Positions 1 through 12,935 of a stretch of 64,000 nucleotides of DNA are shown piece after piece. The position numbers were made by a program, and so were the translations under genes. Source of the DNA: Citrus sinensis (Eukaryota; Streptophyta; Magnoliopsida; Sapindales; Rutaceae). The notes beneath the pieces are model-generated. The model saw only the letters and a list, made by a program, of their open reading frames with translations. It was not told where the DNA came from and made no database searches. The stretch is taken from positions 23,975,501 to 24,039,500 of the forward strand of contig NC_068556.1 of the NCBI RefSeq assembly GCF_022201045.2. The letters are read 5' to 3'. Positions within the stretch are counted from its first letter, which is position 1. Every line of letters starts with the position of its first letter.

Positions 1-2923
1 GCACAAGCAAGGAAGGCACAAAAAGTATGGGCAAAAAGTAGCTTCAAGCAAAGACGTCAGTTTCTACGGATACTTCTGAAGTATATTATTGAACATCAAG
101 AGCTTATATGCGAGTAAGGATTTGGTTTCTTTTGTGTAAGTTTAAGGGAGGATATTTTATTTTCTTCTGGCGCAGCTAGTTAAGGACGGGTGTATGTCAT
201 GACTCATGTAATTTTGATTAGAATCTCTTCGCGCGATACTGGAAAGACAATGGTGGATGCCTCTTTGGGAGAAATAATGACAACATGTGAGAAGATAACT
301 TGGCTTCTTTCTGAGGGTGAGAAGTGGCTGAAGCCTGAATACCGGTATCTCATCTGTGTTTTTGCTTCTATTTCATTGTGTCATCTCCACTCCGGGAAGG
401 AAATAAAATTAAAACTGTTATTCTCACTGAATCATCATGTATTCATTTCGTGGTGTTTATCTTTTGTGCCAGCACTCCTCAAGATGTGTGCCTTCTCACT
501 ATTGCATTCTTACCATATTATATACATGAAAGTTGGAACGGCCTACAACTAATCAATGAATATCTTGATTCACTTCACTGGATTACTTTTAAGTCATGCA
601 TTTCCATAGCCTAATTCATTACAATGTCTGTAGGTCTTCTGGAAGGTCAATGATTCATAAGAAAGCAAAGGTGGAATTTCATCCCCTTGGTGTTGTTGGT
701 GCTATTGTATCATGGAATTATCCTTTTCATAATATCTTTAATCCAATGCTGGCGGCAGTCTTTTCTGGGAATGGCATTGTCATCAAGGTATCTAGTGTTG
801 GACTAAACTACTACTCTTATTTTGATATCGTTACATGTTACCTTATATTTGTAAATTTAGGTTTCAGAAAATGCAAGTTGGTCTGGATGTTTCTACTTCA
901 GAATTATTCAAGCAGCTCTTGCTGCAGTTGGTGCTCCAGAAAATCTGGTTGATGTAATAACAGGGTATGCAATTTGCTGAGATTTTGATACTCACCAAGG
1001 TCAACATTTTACCTTGAGCTTTAATCAGACACTTCTTCTAGGTTTGCTGAGACAGGGGAAGCCCTGGTGTCGTCAGTTGATAAAATTATATTTGTTGGAT
1101 CGCCTGGTGTTGGTAGGATGGTATGATCCTCTCTTGTTTAACTGCTTAGGAGTTTTTTCCCTGAATTTTTGTACAATTTCCATACATGGTACCTTCAAAC
1201 AGTCCTCTCTGAAGAGACGTCTTATTTAGAAGAGGTGTCTTGCAGATATTCTTCTGACAACTACAGATCTGAACTATCCTTCACTTTTTTGCTGATTACT
1301 TGTCATATTTGCTTTTGCTGCAGATAATGAGAAATGCTTCCAAGACCCTTACACCAGTTACACTTGAGCTTGGTGGAAAAGATGCTTTTATTGTTTGTGA
1401 TGATGTAGACGTACCTCATGTATGAATCCTATCCATCACTGTCTGATGTCTTGTTGACCCACATGTTTTTATCAATTGTTGAGATATTGATTGATGTTTG
1501 TGATTAAGAATTAAATTCATATTCTTGAGTGCCATTGATCCTTACAAGAAACTGCTCTGCTTGATACAGGTTGCTCAAATTGCTGTCAGGGCTGCTCTTC
1601 AGTCTAGTGGGCAGAACTGTGCTGGGGCTGAGAGATTTTATGTCCACAGGGACATTTATGCTTCGTTTGTCAGTCAAGTGGCTAAAATCGTGAAGTCTGT
1701 TTCAGCTGTAAGTATGTCATCTTTTAAAACATTTTATGTGGAAGATGTTATTCTGTCTACTAAATTGTCTTCATGGTTCTTTTGTGGAATCTGCATGTAA
1801 ATCTTTACCACGTGTATGCCCTACAGTTTTCATTTGACTGGTGATTTGCCTCTGGCATTAGAATTGGCGTATAATCTTTTGCAGGGTCCGCCTCTAGCCG
1901 GAAAGTATGATATGGGAGCCTTATGCCTGCTGGAGCACTCGGAAAAGCTTCAAAACCTTGTGAATGATGCTTTAGACAAAGGAGCAGAAATTCTTGCCCG
2001 TGGAAGTTTTGGCCATTTAAGTGAAGGTGCAGTTGATCAGTATTTCCCTCCTACTGTGATTGTGAACGTAAATCACACAATGAAGTTAATGCAAGAAGAG
2101 GTACCAAGAATCAGTCTACTTCAATATAATCCTTTTCATGAATTTTGGTTGAGTCATAACATTTGAAATTTGTGTATTTCGCATGTGAGAAGATCATTTT
2201 ATGGGTATCATGAAAACAGCAACTCATGCGAAACTTGTGAAATACAGGCTTTTGGACCAATAATGCCCATAATGAAATTCAACACTGATGAAGAGGTAGT
2301 GAAGCTCGCAAATGACTCAAGATATGGACTTGGATGTGCTGTTTTCTCTGGCAGTCAGCACCGTGCTAGGGAGATAGCTGCCCAAATACAATGTGGGGTT
2401 GCTGCAATTAATGATTTTGCATCAAATTATATGTGTCAGGTATTCAAGTGTATCTCTGATGAATTTGATTCTGTCCATGTTATCCTTAATGATCCTACTA
2501 AACTGAAAATGCTTCCTCATTTTTCAGTCCCTGCCATTTGGTGGTGTCAAGGATAGTGGTTTTGGACGATTTGCCGGTGTAGAGGGATTAAGGGCCTGCT
2601 GCCTTGTCAAATCTGTCGTCGAGGATAGATGGTGGCCGTATATTAAAACCAAGATACCCAAACCCATTCAGGTAAACGCAAACTTTATTAGTTTACTAGA
2701 TAACTCTGATGATGCTTCATATTTTTCTAACCTAAACCCATACTTTTTCTTTTTTCCTCTGCCAATCTAGTATCCTGTTGCGGAGAATGGCTTTGAGTTC
2801 CAGGAATCACTTGTAGAAGCACTTTATGGCTTGAACATATGGGATCGTTTGCGAGCACTGGTCAATGTATTGAAAGTCCTTACCGAACAAAACACTCCTG
2901 TCAGCAGTAGAAGGAATGATTGA
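1..2923 (+). CDS. ALDH22A1: Aldehyde dehydrogenase family 22 member A1 (3' part)
   Basis: NAD(P)-dependent oxidation of aldehydes; the family is a divergent plant aldehyde dehydrogenase with an N-terminal membrane or secretory segment, which lies outside this window. Eleven exons are visible: 1-113, 222-344, 634-787, 861-964, 1042-1120, 1324-1419, 1570-1707, 1885-2100, 2248-2439, 2528-2671 and 2771-2923 (TGA stop). All have GT/AG borders and join in frame to about 503 residues; the full family protein is near 596, so roughly 90 residues are cut off by the window edge. Visible signatures are the cofactor-fold stretch FVGSPGVGR, the glutamate motif LELGGKD, the catalytic cysteine region [10 protein letters not shown] and the late motif [13 protein letters not shown]. 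No disabling change is seen. It is convergent with the OB-fold gene, with about 610 bp between the stops. Confidence 0.95.
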
Positions 2924-3533
2924 GCCAGTGTGTAAAGCTGAAAAGTGGGTTTACTAGCTATTTCCAAGGAATTAGCAGCCTGTAATCATTTTCACTTTTC
3001 CCAGCCTACAGATATAGTTTTTTTTTTTTCCATTGTTCAAACATCGGTTTTAAATGGATGATTGGCGGACCTCAACAATTTTATCAAAGTAATGAGTGAT
3101 GAGTGATTTCTTTCATCATTGTTCAATGAGCTTGTGATAGGTATAAAAAGTCACACAGGCTTTTACATTCACAAAAGTTTGACAAGTATAATACAACTCC
3201 ACTCTCTTAGACGGGAGATGGCTTGATAATTATACAAAGCAAGATGCATACATATTGTTTATAGGTACTTATTTGTCACGGACCGTTCAAATTTACCACG
3301 AACAGGTTATCTAAATACTGTACAAGTTGCTGTGTAGTTGTACTCATCCCGTGACATGTTGTTATAACTTTTAAACGGAGATGCTACACTCGGCTGCTTC
3401 AATGAGCGCACATTGGCGTTTTTTTTTTTTTTTCTTGGAAGATGTTGAAACAAATAATTAATCAATAACTCTTCCATAAATGTGTCCTATGCAGCTTCGC
3501 TGTGTCGTTTTGAACCATCAGTAGGTACAGACG
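2924..3533. other. Convergent intergenic spacer
   Basis: Holds the 3' untranslated regions of the two flanking convergent genes. It contains T-runs and AT-rich sequence suited to polyadenylation. I see no coding or RNA gene in it. Confidence 0.6.
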
Positions 3534-6500
3534 TCACTCCCATTTAAGTGCACGAGTGATCTCCCATGAACTTGCCTGAGTCTCTTGAGTAATACCGTCA
3601 CTGGACTCATAGTGCCCCCTCTTGCAATTCACTAAAGCTACCATGAATCTTTCACCCTCTAGTGAAGAAGGGTACATTATTTGTTCTTCCTGAAATACAC
3701 GCATCAAAATTTGTGATATGGAAACCCCTGGAAGATACTTCTGTACAGCTTTGTTTAAACAACTTTCTACTGAGATGTAGATTAGAGTAGCCCAAAAAGA
3801 GGGGTAAAAAAAAGCAGTAATGTTATTGGTAGGTATTATGTAAGATGCAGTGCCGTATAGCGTCACATTTTACCCCTCTCTATTCAAAAACTCAAAAGAT
3901 TCTAAATTTTTGTCCCTAGCCCCTCAACTTTGTGTATTATTTGACCCCAGGTTTTTGGTTATTGACAATCCAAATTCTACCATACATATATATGTAAGCT
4001 GGGATTAGGAACGAAATTTAGGAGGATTAAAACAAAAAAGAAGGTAATGCTCCACTAAGTAAAGATACATAGTTATATTTCAAACGATGAAAGATCTTAC
4101 ATCTCTTTTATTGGTAGATGGTAGATATTATCTCATTAAAGAAAGACAACAAAATCAATTACACATGAGAAATAATAATTAGTGCACATTATTGGGAAGA
4201 CAAACTTTATCTCTCAACTAAGCGTAACATTATTGTAAAAAAAATAAAAAAATAAAATTGAAAACTTGGATTTTTTAGGGAACAGATGAAACGCTATACC
4301 AAACAACACTATATTATGGTCATTCTTTACTGATAAATAATGGATGTTTCTATATAATCTACTTTTGGAAAAGATGAGATTGTAGAGATTAAGCACTTAC
4401 CTCGGGCAACTCATAGAACTCATTGGGAGATATTTGCAGCAACTCTATTGCAGTTTGACCAGTACACCAAGCTAAAACTTTGGTACTCTCATCTGCAAGA
4501 GTGACTTTCAAGTGGAAAGTGCGCACAAGTTCAGCATTACATTGAATGTGACAGAAACTGCATTCAAAAACTCCGGTAGGCCTCTCGTTAACAAAATGGC
4601 CACAAAGGGCATGAGCAAATCTTGTATTTACGAAACAGCTATCAATTTGATCAAGCCAAACTCGACATAGCTGTGTATGAGTTAAAGGGGGAAAAAAGTC
4701 AGATTAGTGAACATGACATTATGATTGGTAAATGAATTCTTCTAAATGAAACATACAAACATGTAGCTAGCGCCATTGGATAGATCAGAAAGGCATGATG
4801 ACCTATGAAGGCAAGACGAGTTTAGCAATGCAGGCAAGCAACTTAGGTTAACAAAAGAAGCTCCGGCATCCTTCTCAGACCATAGCACTTCCAGGCTGTC
4901 AAACGAATTAAACAACTGCTTTATGAGATGCTGGGGCAAAGCATATTTAAGTACAGAAAAAGCAACTCAAAAATCATTCTTCATTGCTGAAGCATTTGTC
5001 AACAGTGCATACCGATTTTGTTTTGTCATAGAGCATGTCAAGTCAGATATATATACCACATGGCCAGGGCCTAGTCTTCCCAATGACCTGAGAAATACAA
5101 TTCTTCAAGTTATGAGTAGAGTAGACAAAATTCATAAATTGTTAAGGCAATAAAAGGGTTACTATTTTGTAGAATTAAACAAAATTGTTCCAATACCAAG
5201 AGTCTGCGAAATGAATTTTTACAGTAATCACTCCTGTTGTATCCTCAATTTTCAAAGAGTAAACTCCAGGAGTATTTTCCTTGTGAAAAATGTCTATGAC
5301 AACACCATAGAGGCTTAAACCAGTCATCTTGTCACAAAGGTTGATGATAAATGGCTGCAAATTTTTCATGAAATGAAAAAAATCAAACTGGTTGAATTGA
5401 ATTAAAATATATCCATAAGTCACACAGGCTATGTGGGCAAGAGTGATACATTGTCCACAGATCAATTAAAATGTCAAGAAGAAATCATTTAAATGGCACT
5501 TGAATTGCAAAGAGATTTAGAATCCAAAATAGTGCCTGACAAAAAGAAGAATAAACTCACACGAAAAGGATAGTTACTGAAGTCGATGGACCCCTGAGAA
5601 TCACAGGGCAAGGTCACTTGGGAAACTATGGGAACCTGGCTAGGATCTACTGCACTAAGCAGCCTTGAACCTTGATATCGATTTTGTGTCAATGGGACAC
5701 ATACCTGAGGAACACACAAATGAGCTCCAATTTTAAATGATAATAAATTTGCTTTTCAACAATCAACACGTACTTGCTCCTCCTGTTGAATGAAAGGCAC
5801 TAGGTATAATTGTGTTGCAGTACCATACTCAAGGCAACACTCATCACTTGTTTCTAAAGCGATATATGGTCTATCCAGTGCAAGCGTACTTCCTATACTG
5901 CAAGATATTGCAGGATATAAAATATATATTATGCCTGGCGAAGAAGGCAATATGATAATGAATCCAGCAGCTAGATCTTTTACCTGAAAAGGTTGGCTAT
6001 GAGAACCTGTTCACCCCACAAAAGAAACTTCATCTTAGCACCATCATTATCAACAAGAGTGATTTGCCTCCTCTGTATGCTGTCAAACTCACCCTGAGTT
6101 TCCAGTAATCCAATAGATTCAATCCTACATAAATAGGTTGAAAGAAAGGTATAATCTTTTTAAACAAAAACTGTTTACCTTTGTTGGACATGGTGACATG
6201 GACTATCAGATTAGCTTATATCATCTGGAATTCTATTCAGTTGCAAAAGTTATTGTTTACATGTATGCTTATATATAAAGTAATACATCATAATTTGGTA
6301 TCTGATTTGACCATTGCCTCTGGCATCCCTGAAAGGAGGACCTAACAATCACATATCTCCATTTTATATTCAGTAACAGATTTCATACTCAGTTTCATAT
6401 GAAGTAAAAGTTTTTTTTTTTTTTTCAGTTGTTAGAAATTATTCTTTTTTTTTTAAATAATAAATAAATCAAAGCCAGTAAAACTGTTCAGAATGAGGAT

Positions 6501-8293
6501 CTATTTTGCAAAAACAATTCAGCATAGGATAAAAATGTATACAGAAATTTAGAACATACCTTGCATTAAATGAATAAGAAACCCCATTGTTGAAAGCATC
6601 AAGAGAAATGGAAGAAAATGAATCTGAATAAAAATCCAGCAGAATAGCATCGTGATCCTGACCCTAAAATACAAAATATAGAATCAGAACCAATATCATA
6701 AACGTAAAATCTGATTCAACTTTTAAAGACAACATAAATGCCAAAAAGAATTAAGCAAGTTCTCTATAAGCTGGCTCTTTCCACAATTTAACCAACTTGC
6801 CAATCTAAGAATTTCAGAAAACCCTATTGTGGAATGATAATAAGGCAGAAGATATTCAAGAGTTACCTCATCTAACAATATTACAAGATATTCTGTTGGC
6901 AGCAGCCGTGGACTACCACATCCTTCTCTTGCAGTTCGAAGATAGCATCCTGTGAGGAAAACTTCCCTCCCTTTCTTCAAAATCCCATTCTGTGGATCCA
7001 CCAACTCATAATATCTATGATATAAAAATGTGCAAACAAAAGCTTCAGTATAGTTATCACACATACAAATAGAGAAACCCAACTTATACAGAGAAGAAAT
7101 GAAATCATATAAAACCATTGATATGAATGAACATGTTACTATGAATTGATCTTTACTTTACAAATAGAGAAATGGAAGAAAAACATGTCACTATGAATTG
7201 ATCTCTGGTTTAGTTCTCCATCATGTCATTATAATATGTGAGAAAAACATGCATCACAAAGAAATCTGGCAACCGTTAAATTTATGACTATAACTAATCA
7301 CCATACATGCTAAATTGCTAGGTGCTAATAGTAAAAACAGTTTACCTGCGGTGGAGATAAAGATCAATAGTATTAGAGCTCCAAAAATCCCCCAATGTAA
7401 GCATATAGATGTTTGTACCTAATTAACAGAGATGTAGGAAAATTGCAATTTAGACTACCAATTTTTTTTTTAAAAGAAAATTCTTTTAAAAGAAAATTCG
7501 AAGAATTTTTTTTAAGGAAAAATTAGAAAAACTTTATTCAAACCACTTTAATCAGAAAGCACTTCCAAAGTTTCGACCTAATTCTAACCCCAAATGAATT
7601 TAGTAAACACATTGATACAATTTAAATAAAAAACTATTTATTTCTAAAGCACAATTTGCCTCATTGCCACCGCCGCAAACAATTATAATCTAATAAGGTT
7701 TTAATTCTTCAAAATAAAAAACCGAAAAACTACCTGGAAGAAGATAAACATCAACAACAACGGTTTCTAAAACGCTAGTTAATGATAAAAAATTCTTCTC
7801 ATATATAGAATCAATTGTGACGGTGTTCGGAAGCCTAGTTCTCCGATGATGCTTTTTCAACTGATTCACAATCTCCGGTCTCTTCTTCGGTGCACCTACT
7901 CTGTGCTGCTCATTCCACGCCTTCAAAAACAAAACTAGGTGAAATTAGTAACATTCGGCTTTTCGTTTCTTTACTTATTTATTTTTAACAAAACTAGGTG
8001 AAATTATTAGTTGAATATATGGGAAAAAAAGGGACCTGAGCGAGATCGGAGAGAAGTATTGCAACGGTAACTCCGCTGGAATAAGCGATACAAGTTTTAA
8101 GAATCCGAGAGGCGATCCAGCTCCAGCCAGGCCCACGGGATTCGGATCCAGTGTTATTCGGATCTTGTCCGGATTCATCTCTTCCTCCTTCTTCTTCTCC
8201 GGGCCATAACACTGACCTTGCGTATTCAATTAATCCAAGAAAAGGATCTTCTTCTTCTTCTTGTTGCTGATTTTGTGCATTATCAATTTCCAT
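3534..8293 (-). CDS. RPA1-like multi-OB-fold nucleic-acid-binding protein (SHLD2/MEIOB-like candidate)
   Basis: Predicted single-stranded DNA-binding protein. Thirteen exons on the minus strand: 8293-8036, 7920-7734, 7418-7346, 7014-6867, 6663-6560, 6124-5984, 5897-5774, 5704-5561, 5354-5197, 5087-5013, 4895-4757, 4670-4401 and 3689-3534. All have GT/AG borders and join to 1,977 nt, or 658 residues. Residues 1-86 are acidic and low in complexity (EEEEDPFLG). The middle reads as beta-rich OB-type folds (for example VYSLKIEDTTGVITVKIHF). Near residues 520-600 there is a zinc-ribbon-like set (ALCGHF, then CSFCHIQC) inside a last OB fold, as in RPA1 domain C. The start is the first ATG, with an E2F-like site about 120 bp upstream. 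RPA1, MEIOB and shieldin-2 share this layout; the length and order of folds make me favour a SHLD2- or MEIOB-like factor over RPA1 itself. The fold assignment is inference, without a profile search. Confidence 0.75.
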
Positions 8294-8413
8294 GAGCGAT
8301 ACTTTATTTCTTTGACTCGTTTGCTCACTCAGTCAGGGGTCTAAGCCTTCGGGATATAAAATCGAGTAATCGAATTTGCCTAAATGGCGGCGATTTGAAT
8401 TTGACAGCGAAAT

Positions 8414-8421
8414 TTTGGCGC
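8414..8421 (-). promoter_or_regulatory. E2F-type site upstream of the OB-fold gene
   Basis: TTTGGCGC matches the plant E2F consensus TTTSSCGC and sits about 120 bp before the ATG of the OB-fold gene, within TTTTGGCGCGC. Such sites mark S-phase and DNA-repair genes in plants. Function here is inferred from position only. Confidence 0.5.
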
Positions 8422-8429
8422 GCATTTGA

Positions 8430-10140
8430 AACAAGGGCCTGCTGGGCTGGACATGCAAGCTAGGATTTCATAGGCTGGGCCTACAAATAAAGGTTGCTGA
8501 TCCGAGAAAACTAATCAGATTGTATAATACAAACCGATCAGTATGGTTCGATTGGCAACTATGATGGGTTGGGTCCAGGACCATATTCCACAAAAACAAT
8601 TAAAACAAAATTAATTGAAAATGAAGTACTGATACAGTGATACTTGATCTTCTCCCAGTTTATTTCATTAGCCCCACGTCTCAATTAATTTCCAAAATTA
8701 TCTTTAACATCAAATTTTGCCATAAACGCCAAAAGCTTTCACTTTCAACTCCGGTGGCGAATTAAGTATTTATTTTTTTAGGAGGAAATTGTCGACCGGA
8801 GAGCTGGCTTGCATCTATGCTTCTCTGCTTCTCCACATGACAATGGAATCATTATCACTCCTGAGAAGAATGCAACTCTGATCAAGGTTGCATATGCGAA
8901 TATTGACTCTTAATGGCGAGTTTGTTCTCCATGCTTTTTGATTCTGAATGTTGGATACTGTGGTGCACTTGTAGGTTGTAGCAGTAGCTGCCCCTGCTGC
9001 TGCCACTGGGCGGTGACTGGTAATAGTGGTGGTACCCCAGCCACTGCTGTCACAGAGGAGGGGAAGGATACCCAAGGAAGAAAGTGAAGATGACGTGGGA
9101 TTTTATTTGACTACGTCGATATTTTACACATTCTCCTCTTATTACTACTAATTGCATTTCCAGCTCCAAAATTTAGAGACGCCAGGTTTTTTCGTTTACG
9201 GCTAGATAATATTCTATTTATGAGTTCATAAGAGCAATTAAAAAAAAATGGATAGCCGGAAGGTAATTTTGGAAATAAGTGAAGCTAATTGAGAAGTCAA
9301 GAGTTAATTATCTATCACTCTTAAAAATATTTTCAAGTGCCTACCTGATCTAGCCGAAAGCAATTAACTTTTTCTTTGTGTTGTTTGATTGTATCTTAAA
9401 TAAAATTTTTGGAGGTTTAGAAAATGTTTTACCTCTATTATGACTTCTTTTCTTTTCTTTTTTTAAACTTCTAAAAGCAAAGGTTATAGGTTTTTTTTTC
9501 CAAAGAGTTAATAAATTATTTAAAATATTATTTATTTATTTCGCAATCATATTTCACACCTTTGATAACATAACTTTAATTATTTGTACTAAAATAATTT
9601 TATAATTTTTAATAAAAATTTTAATTGATAATCAAATAACTAACAACTTTTCAATAAGATATTTACTTATAAAAACTTGGCTCCAAAGAAATTCTATTTA
9701 AAAAGTTACGCGACACAGACCCAAGTAATGCCACCGGCGTCAAGTCTTCACGCTGTAACGGATCCGACGTTCCGTTGATTCAACCCAACATGGGAAGAAG
9801 AAAGCAATGCAGATTGACACAGTAACAGATTGTCACCTTTAAAAGGCCGCAATAAGTTAAAAACATTTTCTCATGAAATTTTACAAGAAAAATTTCAATA
9901 TGAAATTGACAAAATTGTGTATTTTGCCTACTAAGAAGTACAAACCTTTACTTTTTTGAACAATGCAACAACATTTCTTTGAACCCTTCTCTCCCTGCAG
10001 TACAATAAACGGGGAGAGACAAGAAAGAAAACCTGAACCAAGCGTTCTAGCAGCAGCAATACAAGATTAATACGAAAATCAATAGCACAACAAGAAACTT
10101 GGCTAGGTGTAAAATCTTTTCGGTAGCTTAGCATACATCC
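8430..10140. other. Intergenic region between OB-fold and CYP21-4 genes
   Basis: This holds the promoter of the OB-fold gene (right-to-left) and the 3' end of CYP21-4. A minus-strand frame at 8815-9075 has low-complexity Ala/Thr content and no family resemblance, so I do not call it a gene. 9430-9680 is very AT-rich. Confidence 0.5.
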
Positions 10141-12180
10141 TCATATTGCATGCTTTAGTGTCACATTGATGATCCCTACATCTGACTTAGGCTGATAGTG
10201 CTCATCTGTATCCACCTCTTCAATTTCCTGATTACACAATATGATTAGGTGCATAAATTCCAAGTTAGCTTCAATTGAGTCATTGGCAATATCAATTCAG
10301 GTTATGAATCAAACATATATTTTATTTACCTGCACCACATCCTCACCCTTCACTACTCGTCCAAACACAATAAGCTTATCATTTAAATCTGGTATTGGTG
10401 CAGTTGTAATGTATAGCTCAAATCCTTTGCTGTCTTTAGATTTTACAGTTCCAATCATAAACGCCTCATGCTTCGGACTAGTCGAAAACAGGTAAATATC
10501 ATGTCATATATACAGTAGGCCCAGCACTACGGCAAACACTATATAAGGTGCTGAGAGAAAACCTGGTCCTCAGCTGACTGCGGATCTTCCCTCTTGATGT
10601 CCATTCATCAGCAGCTGCAAGATCCTTGGAATGCCCAGCTTGAATGACATAGTTTTTGATCACATGATGGAAAGACATACCTTTGAAGTACCCCTTTTGA
10701 CTGCAAAGCCAATTTACTTTGAGGTTCTTTGAGTATAATAAAACAAGCAGCATGCACTAAGCAGAATGTTTGTGATCCCAGAGAGCATTTAGTTGATTAA
10801 GGACTAAAAACATTGTTGGGAGTTATAAATCTCGTAGTTTTCAAAGAGTCATGGATCACAAGCTACATCCACACAAAACTGCAATACAATGCTACTACAA
10901 AATTATAAATATATCTATACACCATCGAGGACCCAAATGAAAGAACAAGTTAATAGAATAAGAGCATAAGACTAACTGATTATCAGCAGTTCACGCATCT
11001 ATGGAGAACAAAGACGGTAAAGGAAGCGACAATTCGCAACTGGAAAAAAAAAGGATGTAGATGCCTGAAAATACTTACCACAAGTCAATAAATTTATCCA
11101 CGGTTTCTGGTGAACCATCTTTGAAGAGTTCCACTATTATATAACCTTTAGATGTATTTAAAACCTACACAGGAAAAAGGCACAGAATAAGCACAAGGTA
11201 ACAATATCAGGAGGTGAATAGGAAAATTTGTTTATTTGGGTACAGAATCAAACAGTAAGCATTATGACTAGCTCTAAGAAATCAAATTTTCACATCATAT
11301 AGAAATTAAGAAGTAAAACATGCAACCATTTCATAAACCGAACTTACAGCATGGCCAGGAAGATCAAACTTCTTTGAAACCGCATAGGCATCATCCTTGA
11401 TCATAGAAAGAGAAATAAGCTTAGCAGATCACACAGTGTAGGAGCCAGACTAACACACATCAAAATTTGAACTCTAAACGACTACCTCAACGGTTGACGA
11501 TTCATTCCCTATTTGTTCATTTGACCTAAAAGAAAATTACCACAATGTTACAACACTAGCAAACGAAAAACTTAATCATCCATCAAAAGATTCAATAACA
11601 AGGGGATAACAAAACCTTTGTGAATGCGACCAATGTCTATATGTGACAACTAAGCACAACACTATCAACACGACAATTAAATTGCAAATGATGATCGTCT
11701 TGGCACTGATTCGTGTAGGCCCCTTCTTCCTTTTGCTTTGAATTAACAAAGCCTGCGGTTTCATCCTCGCCATGATGCTGAAACTTTATTTCGGAAAATC
11801 TGCAAACACTCAATCCGTACTCAAAACTCAGATTCAACTAACTGATTATCTAAACAACAAACATATTGATATCCAACAATTCTCCAAAATTACAACTTTC
11901 AGATCAGTTGTATACATCTTAGTAAATCAAATTCAAAAAATTTAAGTCGGTTCAATCGTCGAGAAGCTTCTACATACCAAGATTTAACTTGAGGTTTAAT
12001 TAAATTTAACTAAATACGGTAATAGACTGCACTGAACATTAAATAAAGCATGAGCAGGCAAAGAAATTAATTGAACTAAAATTCAGCTAAACGGCGACGG
12101 ATTTAGATGAAAGATAAGTAAATATAGAAGGATTTTTCGGATAATAAAAGTTGGATGTTTATCATTGATGATAACGTACC
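10141..12180 (-). CDS. CYP21-4: Membrane-anchored cyclophilin, CYP21-4-like peptidyl-prolyl isomerase
   Basis: Cyclophilin-fold peptidyl-prolyl cis-trans isomerase, predicted type II membrane protein of the secretory path (family members are Golgi-associated). Coding exons on the minus strand: 11773-11616, 11525-11486, 11395-11348, 11164-11079, 10700-10563, 10477-10330 and 10227-10141; they join to 705 nt, 234 residues, close to the family length. Residues about 24-44 form one membrane helix ([17 protein letters not shown]) after a basic N-terminus. The lumenal domain follows with [23 protein letters not shown] and [13 protein letters not shown] 5' untranslated exon ends at 12180 with donor GTACGT and splices to 11799, so the gene has a leader intron. 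The catalytic Arg/Phe pair of classical cyclophilins is altered in this subfamily (FHHV instead of FHRV), so strong isomerase activity should not be assumed. The ATG gives MARMKP and is the first after the leader splice. Confidence 0.93.
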
Positions 12181-12691
12181 TCTAACTGATCAAGTTGTTG
12201 ATTCTTCGTAACTAATTCAATAAGGAACCTCGAAGAGGGCGATTTATGTTGCTGCTGTAGTGCTGTGCTGTGTCGTTTTAATCACGGATTAGGGGTCGAT
12301 TTTTCTCTCTTTTTTTTCTCTTAAGTTGATAAGTCCTCAGTTACGGTGTCTGTGTTTGGCGTTCTTCTTTGGACCCACCACGCACGAGAAGTTCAAACTG
12401 ACGGTCTAGATGCGTGTACCTGTTCAAACTTGTTCGAATGGGTAATTGAGCGATTAACGCATGGGTCTCTATACATTTATAATTTTCAAAATAAAACATA
12501 ATTTTACATTTATCTCAATTAAGTCCAAGACCTCTATTATAGGTAGTTTGATTATTTTGATGGGGGTTAGATCACAAATGTTATTATACAAAATTAATTT
12601 CAGAACGCACTAGAGCTCCAAAAGACTAGAATCTCTTCTTACATTGATAAAAAAGGAAATGACTTTTCTATATATCTATCCGATTATTGGA

Positions 12692-12935
12692 TGAATTTTT
12701 TTTATTTATGTAGAGTGATATAATACAGTCATAAATTCTTATATAAATTTATTTTGTACAAACTGATGTGATATTAATTAATTGGTTGAATGAAAATATA
12801 AAATAATATAAATAAATCATGTGGGTCAAGAGATATTTAATTCAACTAATGAATTAATGTCACATCAGTTTGTACAAAATAAATTTGTACAATAATTTGT
12901 GTCTATATCATTACTCTTTTATGTAAATGAAAATT
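12692..12935. repeat. Foldback MITE-like inverted repeat
   Basis: The left arm (about 12692-12790) and right arm (12841-12935) are imperfect inverted copies of each other, both carrying the block TTTGTACAAACTGATGTGA or its complement, around a loop of about 50 bp. Long arms with a short AT-rich loop and no coding capacity fit a MITE. The target-site duplication and superfamily could not be settled. Confidence 0.65.

Noticed and set aside
8815-9075. 86-residue minus-strand frame
   Set aside because: Low-complexity Ala/Thr content, no family resemblance, no splice context.
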